Origin: Agarophyton chilense | Lineage: Eukaryota; Rhodophyta; Florideophyceae; Gracilariales; Gracilariaceae | Direction of reading: 5' to 3' | NCBI GenBank assembly: GCA_030374765.1 | Contig: JARGXX010000068.1 | Location: 2,604,001-2,668,000 of the forward strand | DNA length: 64,000 nucleotides | Part shown: one piece after another, positions 54,889 to 64,000 of the stretch | Layout: each line of letters opens with the position of its first letter | How positions within the stretch are numbered: the stretch's first letter is position 1 | Translations under genes and position numbers: made by a program | The notes under the pieces: model-generated | Databases searched by the model: none | Seen by the model: only the letters and a program-made list of their open reading frames with translations | Told to the model about the DNA's origin: nothing

Positions 54889-55495
54889 CTTCTTTCGTGG
54901 TTTACGACAGCGACAGTGACAGCGAGATGATAGTTGCCGAAGGTCCCGTGGATAGAAAATTTGGGAATATTCTCCGCCTCCCCCACGTGAGGATTAATAC
55001 AGCATGAGGCAGCTCTCCAGGTCATTGGTGATGCCATAGAGCAAGGTTTCTCCATGCACTGCGTGGAGACTGAAGAGGTCACAGTAGCCCATTGAACTGT
55101 GGTGTCGTCGAATGAATCTCCGGAAGGGAAGGCACAACTCGTTCTCACAGATCCTCCGTATGGCATTTACGATAGCAAATATGATGAACTGGGCGATGAG
55201 GATATGCAGACATGATTTTGGAACTTCTGCGTCCCGGTGGTCACTTCATTTTCTTCTGTACGGTCTAACAGTTCGTACACTGGTACGAGATTCTCTTTTT
55301 CCATGAGTTCGTGGACGCCGACGAGAAGGGAAGAAGGTCTTTCTGAGAGATCAACAGTCCCCGTGGAATGCATCCGTTACCGTACAAACCCTACGAAGTA
55401 CTGCGCTCGACATACCATGCCTCTCTGTCCCGATACAGAGTTCGAGATGATTATCGGTATCGGAATTCTCATGCAGATGAGAGTATTTTAAAGAC
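54858..55495 (+). pseudogene. adenine-specific DNA methyltransferase-like gene, broken
   Basis: KAQLVLTDPPYGIYDSKYDE carries motif IV (DPPY codons at 55150-55161), the catalytic signature of N6-adenine and N4-cytosine methyltransferases. A little downstream, in a neighbouring frame, ILELLRPGGHFIFFCTV and QFVHWYEILFFHEFVDADE match the strand that follows in these enzymes (LxPGGxxxxF). Upstream a possible start at ATG 54858 leads into an Asp/Ser-rich stretch (VYDSDSDSEMIVAEG) and HEAALQVIGDAIEQGF. There are several stops and at least two frame changes. The AdoMet-binding FxGxG motif was not located. It lies directly after transposase copy A on the same strand. It might be transposon cargo, a fragment of a DIRS-type element, or a host gene relic. 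Confidence 0.5.
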
Positions 55496-56166
55496 CTGAC
55501 GCGGTTTTGCGTAACGAAACACAGCTAAGTGATTAAAATACGGCTAAGAATTCGTAGTTTGTAGTTAGTTTGTCAAAGAAGCGTTATAGGTACTGCGGTT
55601 TCCTTTCACGTACCCCACGTTACACCAGAAATGAGCATATCCGTTCATATGAAAACAAAAGAAGAAGAAGCGTATTGGGTTTGAAGAGGCCTGAATGCTT
55701 GGATAGCGCTATGGTAAACAGAGCGGGAGGTGAAAATGAATCTCCCAATTTTTCAAAAACCGCGAAATCGAGCTTCCACCCCACGGTTCTTAGTCCCTCT
55801 AGGCGACGCCTTGGGAAGACCCTTTCTCTCCCTCCCCACCATCCAAACTCTCCGTCTCGTTCTCCGTCTCGTCTCTCTCTTCTTTTTCGTGTTTTTCTCT
55901 CTTTCTCTCATTCTGTCTCCGTCTCTTTGTATATCTAAACGCGGTCCATAGCGCCTCCCACACGTACAACGAACCCGACTACCCGAACCGGTTTGCGCAG
56001 GGGGGCGGTTCAGGTACAGGAATCCGGTATTACGAAGAGGAGAAGAACTAGGTCGGGTGGGAGTTAACTGCGGGCGCCGCGAAGTGGATTATCTTCAAAA
56101 ACTCCGGGACGTGCAGCGCGTGCCAGGGTTAAACCTGGAACCTACGCAGAAAGGTCTTCCACGGCC
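55496..56166. other. spacer with pyrimidine-rich tract
   Basis: From about 55790 to 55935 the plus strand is almost entirely C and T with CTCTCT and TCCGTCTC runs, ending where the purine-rich accessory gene region begins. No gene is supported. Confidence 0.5.
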
Positions 56167-58486
56167 ATGGAAAACACGGCCACGGAAACCATTGTGAGTG
56201 AGCTCCTTGCCGCGAAACACGCAAAACAGGGAGATGAACCCCTCACTATAAAATCCCCTAAGCCGAAGCTGAATTCAATGGTGGAGGCGAAGCCGAGCGC
56301 GAAGCAGAAGCAGGCGCGGAGGGATTCTGCTAAATTTACTCATGTGGAGCGCGGAAAACAGTCGAAGAAGGCGCCATCAAGCGTAGGCAGGATGAGTATG
56401 AATAGGGAAGGGAGCAGGAATTCGTACCAGATTGTACTGGCGTAACTGCTATAGACAACATCAGCGAGCTGCCGAAAGTTACGAGACGGGCCGCGCAAGA
56501 GGCCACGAAAGCGACGAGAGCATCGCCTGGACCAAGAAATGTGAAAACTGCGTCTCGAAAAAATGTTCTGCCGGCGGACGTGAGGTTATCAAGTCGAGGT
56601 TCAGAACTCCCTGAGCGGGCGACAAGTGTGATAGGTAAGGTGAGGACGAGGCGTATAGGATGGTTCATCGACCACGGGATAGGAGTGACGGGTTTATGAA
56701 GAGAGTGGAAGAACACAGAGATGGAGAAAACGAAATCGAGATGCCGGTAGAATATGAGGACTGCGTGCATCCCGTTGCACAAGGGTCTGGAGAGAGGGGA
56801 CAGGCGATGGTAAGGGAGCCAGGGTGGATAAAGTGGAGAGTGGATAGAGGGTCTTCATGGGGTAATAGAAGGGACCAGGACCGGGGGGATGATTTCGAGG
56901 AGGAAATTGGGTTTACGGACCCTAATGCAGAGACGGGTGGAGTGCAGTGTTTAAGGAAGTCGAATGCCGCACGGAATGAACTGCTTTCGAAGATGGGTAG
57001 GTGGAAGAGGGATCTACATAGTGCGAGGGATGATTGTAAGAGCTTGAAGATGAGTGTCAGGTTGGCTCAGGAATAGATCCAGTGGCTTGGGAAGGAGATG
57101 AGAGATCACCAACTTCGTACACAATCGTTACGGCAGGCGGTGAAGAACAAAGAAGGGAAGTCGAATACAATGGAGCGGGGTGGGAGAATGCGACAGGAGA
57201 CAGAAGTGGATGAAAGGTTCTATGGGGTGGCCGAGAATGTGTATGACAGTGTGCTTCAGTATGCAAAGATTGAGACGTCAGAGCTGTGTCTGTCGGGTGC
57301 TGAGGCGAGGAACTGGGCGAGTAGATGTAAGGTTGTGGGAGAACAGAGGGAGGAAAGCGTGATGGTTATAGATGGGAAAGAGATTGTTCCACGATGTCCA
57401 ATGGAAGTAGCACGAAAGATGAAACCGTATAAGCCGTCGGTGAACGGAGGAAGTGAGGCTTGGTTGTACGATGTGGTGAGTATGCAGTTGGGGAGGCCGA
57501 TGTGGGCATCATTACGGTCGTTGGGGAAGGAAGAGGAGTGTGTGCAGAAGTTTAGGAGGGATGCATGTTGACAGAAGAGGGTGAAGCAGGCTTTGAGTGA
57601 TGCTGTGGGCGTACGAAAGCGGAATGCGAGGGAGAAGCTGTTTTTAGGACTGGGATAGAATTTGATCGCTTGGCGTCCTAGACAAGGAGAGAACAACGAA
57701 GAGCAGAAGAGGTTCGAGTTGCAGGTGCAGGAGGCGCTTCAGAAGCTACTATCCAAGGATATTGGTTGGAATGAAGTGTTGTCGACATGGAGAATGAGGA
57801 AAGTAGAAGAGATATGTTTCTCTCGGTTTCGTGTGTCGTCGGAGAAGTATGAGGATGAGCCTGATGAGATGTACTTCCGGAACGGAGTGAGTTTGCAAGT
57901 GCTGAGGGAGTTTCTGGGGTACGACGTGCAGCAACGGTCGCGGGAAGCGGAGGAAGAATATATGTATGTGGATGGGAGAGTTGTGCAGCTGGGGCGCCTG
58001 GATGCATGGATTCAGTCTGTGGTGAGGGTGATGGATTGTAATGGTGGAAGAGATGGGAGACGGCAGATACTGTTCACGAATATGTTTTCAAAGTACCTTC
58101 CGCTCGCTGTAGAAGGAACTTTAGAGACGGCGAGGGGGAAGGCGAAGGAGATATACAGGGAGGAACTGGAGCACAGGGGGGTGAGCAGGGAAGCACCAAG
58201 GCATGTTTTTGGCAATTCGAAGTGGGTCAGAACTGTTGCACTATGGATGCCTTCGAAGCACATGGTGTATTTGGCCGTTCGTGAAGAAGTGTTCATGAGC
58301 GAGTTCACGGACCACCTGGGATGCGTGGCGGACTGTTACGTAGGGAGTAGCAGGCCAGATGAGATGGAGTTTGAGGCACTACGATGTATTCCGGAGGTTA
58401 TGCTAAGTTCTGTTCATGGTGAAGAGGATCATGCAATGCTACAAGAAGGAGAAGAAGGGGTAAGAGAAGGTTTGGAGAGTGAGTGA
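56167..58486 (+). pseudogene. long unknown accessory gene, convergent with the transposase, broken
   Basis: A first block from ATG 56167 (MENTATETIVSELL; Lys/Ala-rich) is followed from 56660 by a single frame to TGA 58486 that is interrupted only by stops at 57074-57076, 57569-57571 and about 57657. The protein is Arg/Glu-rich with helical stretches (RKSNAARNELLSKMGRWKRD). It has conserved-looking globular parts: EARNWASRCKVVGEQREESV; GKEIVPRCPMEVARKMKPY; DEMYFRNGVSLQVLREFLGY; WVRTVALWMPSKHMVYLAVR. No known domain is recognised. Its stop is 66 bases from the stop of the transposase on the other strand, a tail-to-tail pairing like two-gene transposons. The sense strand is strongly purine-rich. 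Confidence 0.5.
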
Positions 58487-58551
58487 ATGAGACTCGGCAG
58501 AAAATGTTTTTAATGCTTTTGAGAATATGCTCAGTGTTATGGATGTGAAGT

Positions 58552-61500
58552 TCAAACGTGTTCGCTTTGGGTGGAGACGTATGCACGAGCACGTGGGTCT
58601 CTGTAGAATCTGTTAACGTAGAAGCGGTGGAATCGCCAGTGGAGGGAAGGGAAGAAGGACTTGGCGGGATAATTTTGGCGGACGACGTGAATTAAACCTT
58701 TGATGGAGGAGAAGGGGATGAGACCGAACCACGGGGGGTCGTTGTGAGACGGTTTGGTGTGATTGGGAGAGAGGGTGTGGTCGAGTTCATCATCTGTGGC
58801 CCAACGAAGGGAGAAGCAGTTGAGGGTGCGGTAGACGAGATCGACTGGCTTGGTGACCTCTAAGAAGCGTACCAAGGCATACTCTTCATCGTTTGAGTCG
58901 TTGTCCTTGAGGTCGAACAGGATAAGGCCTAGAAGTTTGCAAATCCAAGTGGTGGGGAAGGGGCAGTGTTTTTGGGGAGTACCGGAGACTAATATGTAGG
59001 AGAATTTGGGAGTCTTGTATGGACCGAAATAGGGCATCTCGAAGATGCTCTGGAGGAGAAGGGCGCTTGGCTCTGATGAAAGGATGCAATTGAAGTGGGA
59101 GTCGTAATCACGTGAGGAAGGGTTGAAACCGCTGCGAACGAAAGCTGGCTTGATGCCTTTGAAATTGAGACTGTGATGATGAGAAGAGGATGAGGAGAGG
59201 CCGAGGTTGTCGACGCATAGGTTATGGAAGGCGGAGAGGGCGTCTGGAGAGATTTGATTGACGAAAGATGGGGTGGAAGGGAGGTAGATTTGTGAAAGGG
59301 AGGAGATTGTGGAATGAGGATGGGAGCGAAGGTACTTGTCGGCGGCGATGACTTCGTGGAGGAGAATAATGATGCCATCGCGAACCATGCAGGGCTGTCG
59401 ATGTGGGGAAGAAGGAGAGGAGTTTGAAGTTGAGGTGGAGATGGAGTTGCAGAAGTTCTCTGACTGTTTGATGGCGTCGATTGTTTCTCTGTGAGCTGTT
59501 AATATTCTGCGGGAGGTGCGGATGTAGTGGTTTTTGAAAAGGAGGTGTGCATGTTCAAAGACGCCTGCGTCACCGAAGTGGAGGCCTCCGTATCTTCTGA
59601 TGTCGGGGATGATGTGATCGAGGAGATGGAACTTAATTGTTGGGAAGTTGGACGCCTGGAAGGGACGGAGGATGGAGACGGCGTTTGAATTGAAGTTTTT
59701 GTTGAGAATCTGCAAGGAGCGAATGCGGGTCTGCGTCCATTCTGGGGATTCGTGTATTGGTGCACGTTGTTGACGAGGTCGGTGTTGGGCGTGAAGATGG
59801 AGGTGGTGGGTGCTGTGTCAACTTCATCGAAGCACCGCTCAGAGAAGGCGCCGGTGAAGGGGAAGACCATATTCAGTGCTCTGTAGTCCTTTCCTTCTAT
59901 CATTCCTTTGGTACCGTCTGGGGTGAAGAAGCCGTTGAGTGAGTTACCCTTTTCGGGAGTTGAGAAGTCGATACGAAGACCCGGAACGGGGAAGTGGAGT
60001 TCGATTTCCGCGAGGATGATGTTGGCGTTGTTCAGAAGAGAGGTGCAGATGGTCTTGAGTGATCCGATGGAGGGTGAGGGACCGACGTTGGAGAATTTAT
60101 CTTCGGACTTGAGTCTTTCAATGATGGCGAACTTGATGAGCTTTGAGATGCCGAGGTGGAAGTTGTGGAGTGGTTCGAAGGAGAAGATCTAGTAAGGAGT
60201 GAGGAGTGGGGAGACGTTTAGGAGTGGGTATGACTCGAGGAAGGAGGTGCAGGAGGAGAGGAAGGTGAAATGGAGGAGTTCTGTGGCTTGGTTTCTTCGC
60301 GTTCTGGCGACGCGTGGTTTGCGGGGGAGAAGGGCTTCCTCGGAGTTTTGGAGCAGTTGATTGTGCCGAGACATTGTTTGAGTGGTGTGGGAGACAGTTA
60401 GGGGAATGAGGGTGAGAGTGTAGAGGTTGAGGTTTGAGCGGGCGACTAGGCATCTGTGGAAAGGCTTTATTAGTTTTGTGCCATGGAGAATGGCAAGGAT
60501 GTCCTTTGCTTCCGGGATGTCTGCGCTATAGTTTGCGATGACTGGATGGCATTGACGGATGACGCCGTCAGCGTCGCGGAAGGGGAACCCGTTTAGACCG
60601 GCGGAGCAGAGGGGGTCGAGGATTGTGTTGAAAGACTCCTGGAGGAGTTCCATACGCCCTATGCGGTCCATGGAGCAGGAGGAGGGGTTGATGTCGATGG
60701 ATTCGACGTCTGCAGGGTAGGAAGTGTTGTTGAATGAAGTGGGGATGTAATTGACAAGGGTGTAGTTTCGGGAGATGCAGTGGCGGCGAAAGGAGTCCAA
60801 AAAGTTGAGGAGGGTGATGTGCAAGGGGTGAGAGGTGACGGAGGAGCTTTTGAGAGTGGTGGAGGACTTGTCTGAGTAGAGTTGTACGAATCAGATAAAG
60901 GAGTAAATGCCGGTGGTGTTGGGTTCGTGCCCGATGACGTCTGGGTCTTGGGAGTGCAGGATGCGTTCTTTGATGGCGGGGATAACGTGTGAGCCAAGTT
61001 CGGAAGCCATGGGGTGGGCGAAGGCCGGGATGCCGGCGGTGGAAGATTGCTTGACTGGATGGAAGAAGGAGTTGTTATGGGAAGCGAATTGGAGTTGCTG
61101 GCGTAGGACTTCTATGGGATCTTTGAGATACAAAGTTGCGGAGATTTGTTAGTTTGTCTGAGGTGATGGAAGTTTTGAATCCGATGGAGCTTGCGGTGTG
61201 CTCGAATAGTTTGGAGTGGAGCCGTAGGCATTGGGATGCCGAAAAGATAGACTGCTGGAAGTCTGAGAGTGAGAAGGAGGGGTCCTTGGGGATGTGGATG
61301 AGTTCGTCCACGGTTCGCTTTCCGAGTTTGGTGGCGATGGAGGAGATGGAAATGACCATATGAGGAAGGGTGTGGTTCATGGAGGAGGAGAAGGGGGTAA
61401 GTTTCGGCAGGGCTGCGGAGGGGGAAGCGGTGTGTAGCATATCAGCTGCACCTCCGGAACGTGTTGCGAGAGCGATTTGGTTGGAGTGATATGGGTCGTT

Positions 61501-61731
61501 GTCTAGGAGTGAGACGTTATCGGAGGGGCGGTTTGAGACACGGACGGATGTGGTTTGGGAGGTTTGGATGCGTGGTTTTTTGGTGGGTGGAGCGAGCGTG
61601 AAACTGCTCTGGGGGGTTTGGAAGACGTAGGGGCTAGAGGTTTTGCCGTGCAGACAGCGTTTTTGATGCTGAAAGAGGGAGCAGAGAGAGTTTGTGCGAT
61701 AAAAGCAACCGGGAAAGCAGCAAGACGGCAT
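58552..61731 (-). pseudogene. Plavaka/KDZ-like transposase, copy B, long but broken
   Basis: From ATG 61731 (an in-frame ATG at 61857 is possible) it starts with a C2HC finger, MPSCCFPGCF ... SLFQHQKRC. It continues with RPSDNVSLLDNDPYHSNQ and DPIEVLRQQLQF, then the catalytic-type blocks YSADIPEAKDILAILHGTKL, FHRCLVARSNLN, FEPLHNFHLGISKLIKFAII, EGKDYRALNMVFPFTGAF and KFHLLDHIIPDIRRYGGLHF with FEHAHLLFKNHYIRTSRR. The ADxPE, CxxC/HRC, LHNxHLG and FGG-E-H motifs are those of Plavaka/KDZ transposases. About 1060 codons. Damage: a frame shift near 61110, TGA 60891-60893, TAG 60189-60191 and a frame shift near 59700. Confidence 0.72.
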
Positions 61732-61857
61732 GACGGGAGAGGGCTGGGATGGAGATGGGAGGGTGTGAAATGGTGAAGCGGAAAGTATAGTTTCGAATGA
61801 TTCTTCACGTGGGGAAGTTATATTGAAAGCTATACTCTCCCCCTCGCCACGGTGCAT

Positions 61858-62918
61858 GGGAGGCGGAAAGTTTGCGTGAAAGATTTCGAAGCGTGCAAAG
61901 ATGCACTGCGGGAGAAGTCGTCTGAAACGTCTGACATAGTTTTTGATTTTGGGCGAATAAATTAAAAGAAATCAGGACCAGCGGCGAGGGTGTTTAGGGT
62001 TTAGGTGGTGTGCGTGGCTCATGGGTGCCTCATTTCTTCGATATTGCTCGGCTGTGTAGCTTGCGCCTTTGGCGCTATGTGAGCGATCGCCGCTGCTGAT
62101 CTCCACGTCGTCGCGAGTGTAGAGATTGGCAGTGAAAGGCGGGGTACGTAACGGACATTTTCTCTTGTTCTCTTTGTTTTCACTTTTGAACGTATGTGCG
62201 GTGCTGAGCGATGTATGAGGAATCTACTTGGTACTCAATTTCTTCTCAGAGTGAATTCAGGATGTGGGAAGTTTTATCTGCAGTGATGGTGTTGAAGAAG
62301 TGATCCAATGATCTGGTTTAGGCTTCCTTGTGTGTGTGTGTGTGTGTGGAGTACGTTAGGTAACGTGTGCAAGATGGACACATGGAAGGGTTGAAGAGGT
62401 TCGTTTGCTTTCTGCAATGCTTGAATGGCAGACTGTGACTGACTGTGTTTTGCTGTTCTGTTTTTCGTTGCATTTCTAGGTGTGCTTGTTTCGATTCTTG
62501 GGTGCGTTTTTTTTTGAGTGGTAATTTGTCATGTTTTTTTGGGGTGGTAGGTACTAATTTGGGATGGATCCTATGTGGTGTGAGTGTTATTTGTCATGCT
62601 CAGGATGGGCCAGAAAAGATTTTCCAGAGGGTGGTTTAGCGACCTTTTTTAGACTAGAAAGTCGGTTTATTTTAGACAAAAACATCCACTAATCTTTTTT
62701 GTTTGCTAGTTTGCTAGTAGGAGTGTGGTAAACTTAAAAAACACGTTGAAATTGAAATTCATTTCTGCTAGTTCTCTGGTGCTAGAAGGGAGAAACTGGG
62801 CTACGAAAGTCTTCACCTCATCCTAGACGTTTGCTAGTTCGCTAGATTTTCGAGCATTTTCATACTAGCACATTCGCAGATTAACAACTGACTTCCTAGC
62901 ATTAAAATACTATATTTT
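61858..62918. other. region upstream of transposase copy B, with repeats
   Basis: No gene. It contains a (TG)10 run at 62329-62348 and a cluster of gctagt/actagc motifs from 62704 to 62875 (for example 62704, 62711, 62767, 62781, 62832, 62841, 62865), which would lie at the outer end of the transposon. Confidence 0.5.
62329..62348. repeat. TG dinucleotide microsatellite
   Basis: Ten uninterrupted TG units upstream of transposase copy B. Confidence 0.9.
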
Positions 62919-63154
62919 TTGGAAGGAAAGTTTCACTTCCGAGAACACAGACGTGGTTTTGGTTGGAACTTAATAAGGAATGGCAATGATGTCCTGTATA
63001 AGGGCCACCCACCAACTTGTTTAGCATATGGTACTGCAAAAACTGAGTGGGGTGGAGCGTATACCATCGTTGAAGGAGTCGACCGTGGTTCCAACGGTAT
63101 CTCACCAGGTACGGAACTCGACCAGTTGGAACTGAGAAATGAATTTTCTCCGAC

Positions 63155-64000
63155 CTAAGAGGGGTCGATCAAATGAATCGCTTGCCCATGAGGGGTGTGC
63201 CCGGCTGATTCGTCATCGGTCGTGGATGCTTCATCTATACCGAAGACTGGCCGTTTCGGTTTATCCTTTGTCCCTTTCGGCGTGGGAGCCACTGTTCTTT
63301 TCCCCATTCGTAGCGTATCTCCTAGGCCCTGCGCATAACGCGCCAGTGCGTTGTAATCCACCTTACGGTTTAAACCAAGGTAATTCCTTACCTGCGGCCT
63401 TATAAGTTTGTCAATGTTATCAGCATACATTGACTTCAACCTCGTGGTAGTAAAAAAGCTATCGCATCGGGACGCCGTCGCCCAGTGCGAGCTGGCACAA
63501 TCCAATTCTGTTTGTCCTGCTCGTTGACGGTGTGTGAGCACCTCAGAGTAGGCTTCCTGAATCACCTCATCGGTTGCATAGGTTTCTAAGAAAGAGTTCA
63601 CGAGCAGTGGGTATTTAGTCAGCATTTTCGTTTGTTCATCATCCACCGCCATAGTATTGCCCTGTAAGCGGCGGTGAAACGTGTCGGCGGCCTGATTTTC
63701 GAGGCAAAACTGAAATAACCACATCGCGGCACCTTCTGAAAACCCATTTTGATCACCAACTATCTTGAACCTCTGAAGGAAGTCGATGATAGCGATGGGG
63801 TCATCTCCCGAGAAATGGGTATCCCCCACCTGAAAACGGTGCTTCTGGTGATGCTTAGTTATCTTCTAAGAGACCTCTTTGGTATACTCAGAGTTCTTTT
63901 TCTCCATCCTATAGGTGTGGTAGTCCACCGCCTTTGTAAAAAGGTCATTCAACGGAACGATCACCTCTTGGTCGAGATCGTTGTCGGAACCTGACTCCGA
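63155..64000 (-). pseudogene. gag of a Gypsy-3-related LTR retroelement, cut by the window edge
   Basis: On the minus strand the capsid-like block DPIAIIDFLQRFKIVGDQNG, GAAMWLFQFCLENQAAD, VNSFLETYATDEVIQEAYSE matches the gag of Gypsy-3 (about 40500-40090) motif for motif. The piece before it, LFTKAVDYHTYRMEKK, matches the corresponding Gypsy-3 stretch (LFLKVLDYRNYRLADR). The acidic start (SESGSDNDLDQE) runs to the right edge. Downstream of 63155 no further gag or pol is evident, so the rest is lost or rearranged. It is broken, with at least one break inside the window. Confidence 0.8.

Overview
The window looks like an accessory, repeat-rich stretch of a nuclear genome from an intron-poor eukaryote. 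Only three genes look like ordinary host genes: a vesicle-fusing ATPase (NSF), a SAGA SGF11/ATXN7L3-type zinc-finger protein, and a coiled-coil protein. All three are single open frames packed into about 4.5 kb (18.7-23.2 kb). Compact intronless genes in a sea of Gypsy, Harbinger, Tc1, piggyBac, pogo and Plavaka/KDZ-like elements fits a florideophyte red alga (Chondrus/Gracilaria type). An oomycete is the main alternative. This assignment is inference; no organellar or rRNA marker is present.

Layout, left to right. 0-1.25 kb: unassigned repeat DNA with a possible LTR. 1.25-4.1 kb: a decayed piggyBac-like transposon. 4.59-10.07 kb: Gypsy-1, a young LTR retroelement with near-identical 311-bp LTRs and a 5-bp target duplication. 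10.38-11.95 kb: a Tc1-type transposon with 25-bp inverted ends and a TA duplication; its transposase has two stops. 12.3-15.5 kb: a Plavaka-like transposase (minus). 15.8-17.6 kb: a divergent gene of unknown function that may belong to the same element. 18.7-23.25 kb: the host-gene island. 24.4-27.45 kb: a Myb/SANT-like gene (plus) and a Harbinger transposase (minus), probably one two-gene element. 27.63-28.77 kb: a deleted pogo-like element carrying repeated 19-bp palindromes.

28.97-48.42 kb: a nest of two LTR retroelements. Gypsy-2 (plus strand, 617/618-bp LTRs, GCTAA duplication, chromodomain) was split by Gypsy-3 (minus strand, 445/446-bp LTRs, CACCA duplication). Gypsy-3 carries a long coding-like region antisense to its own genes between pol and the 3' LTR, and Gypsy-2 has a shorter one in the equivalent place. 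48.6-49.0 kb: a Copia-like gag scrap. 50.04-50.48 kb: a solo LTR of the Gypsy-3 family. 50.67-53.0 kb: a second Myb-plus-Harbinger pair.

53.5-62.9 kb: the most unusual region. It has two related transposase-type genes pointing inward from opposite ends (54.05 kb plus, truncated; 61.73 kb minus, long). Between them lie a broken adenine-DNA-methyltransferase-like gene (DPPY motif) and a long broken gene of unknown function that converges on the long transposase. I read this as one, or a nested pair of, Plavaka/KDZ-like transposons, possibly carrying a DNA-modifying cargo gene. 63.16-64.0 kb: gag of another Gypsy-3-like element running off the right edge.

Everything was read by eye. Family names rest on motif recognition, not on searches.
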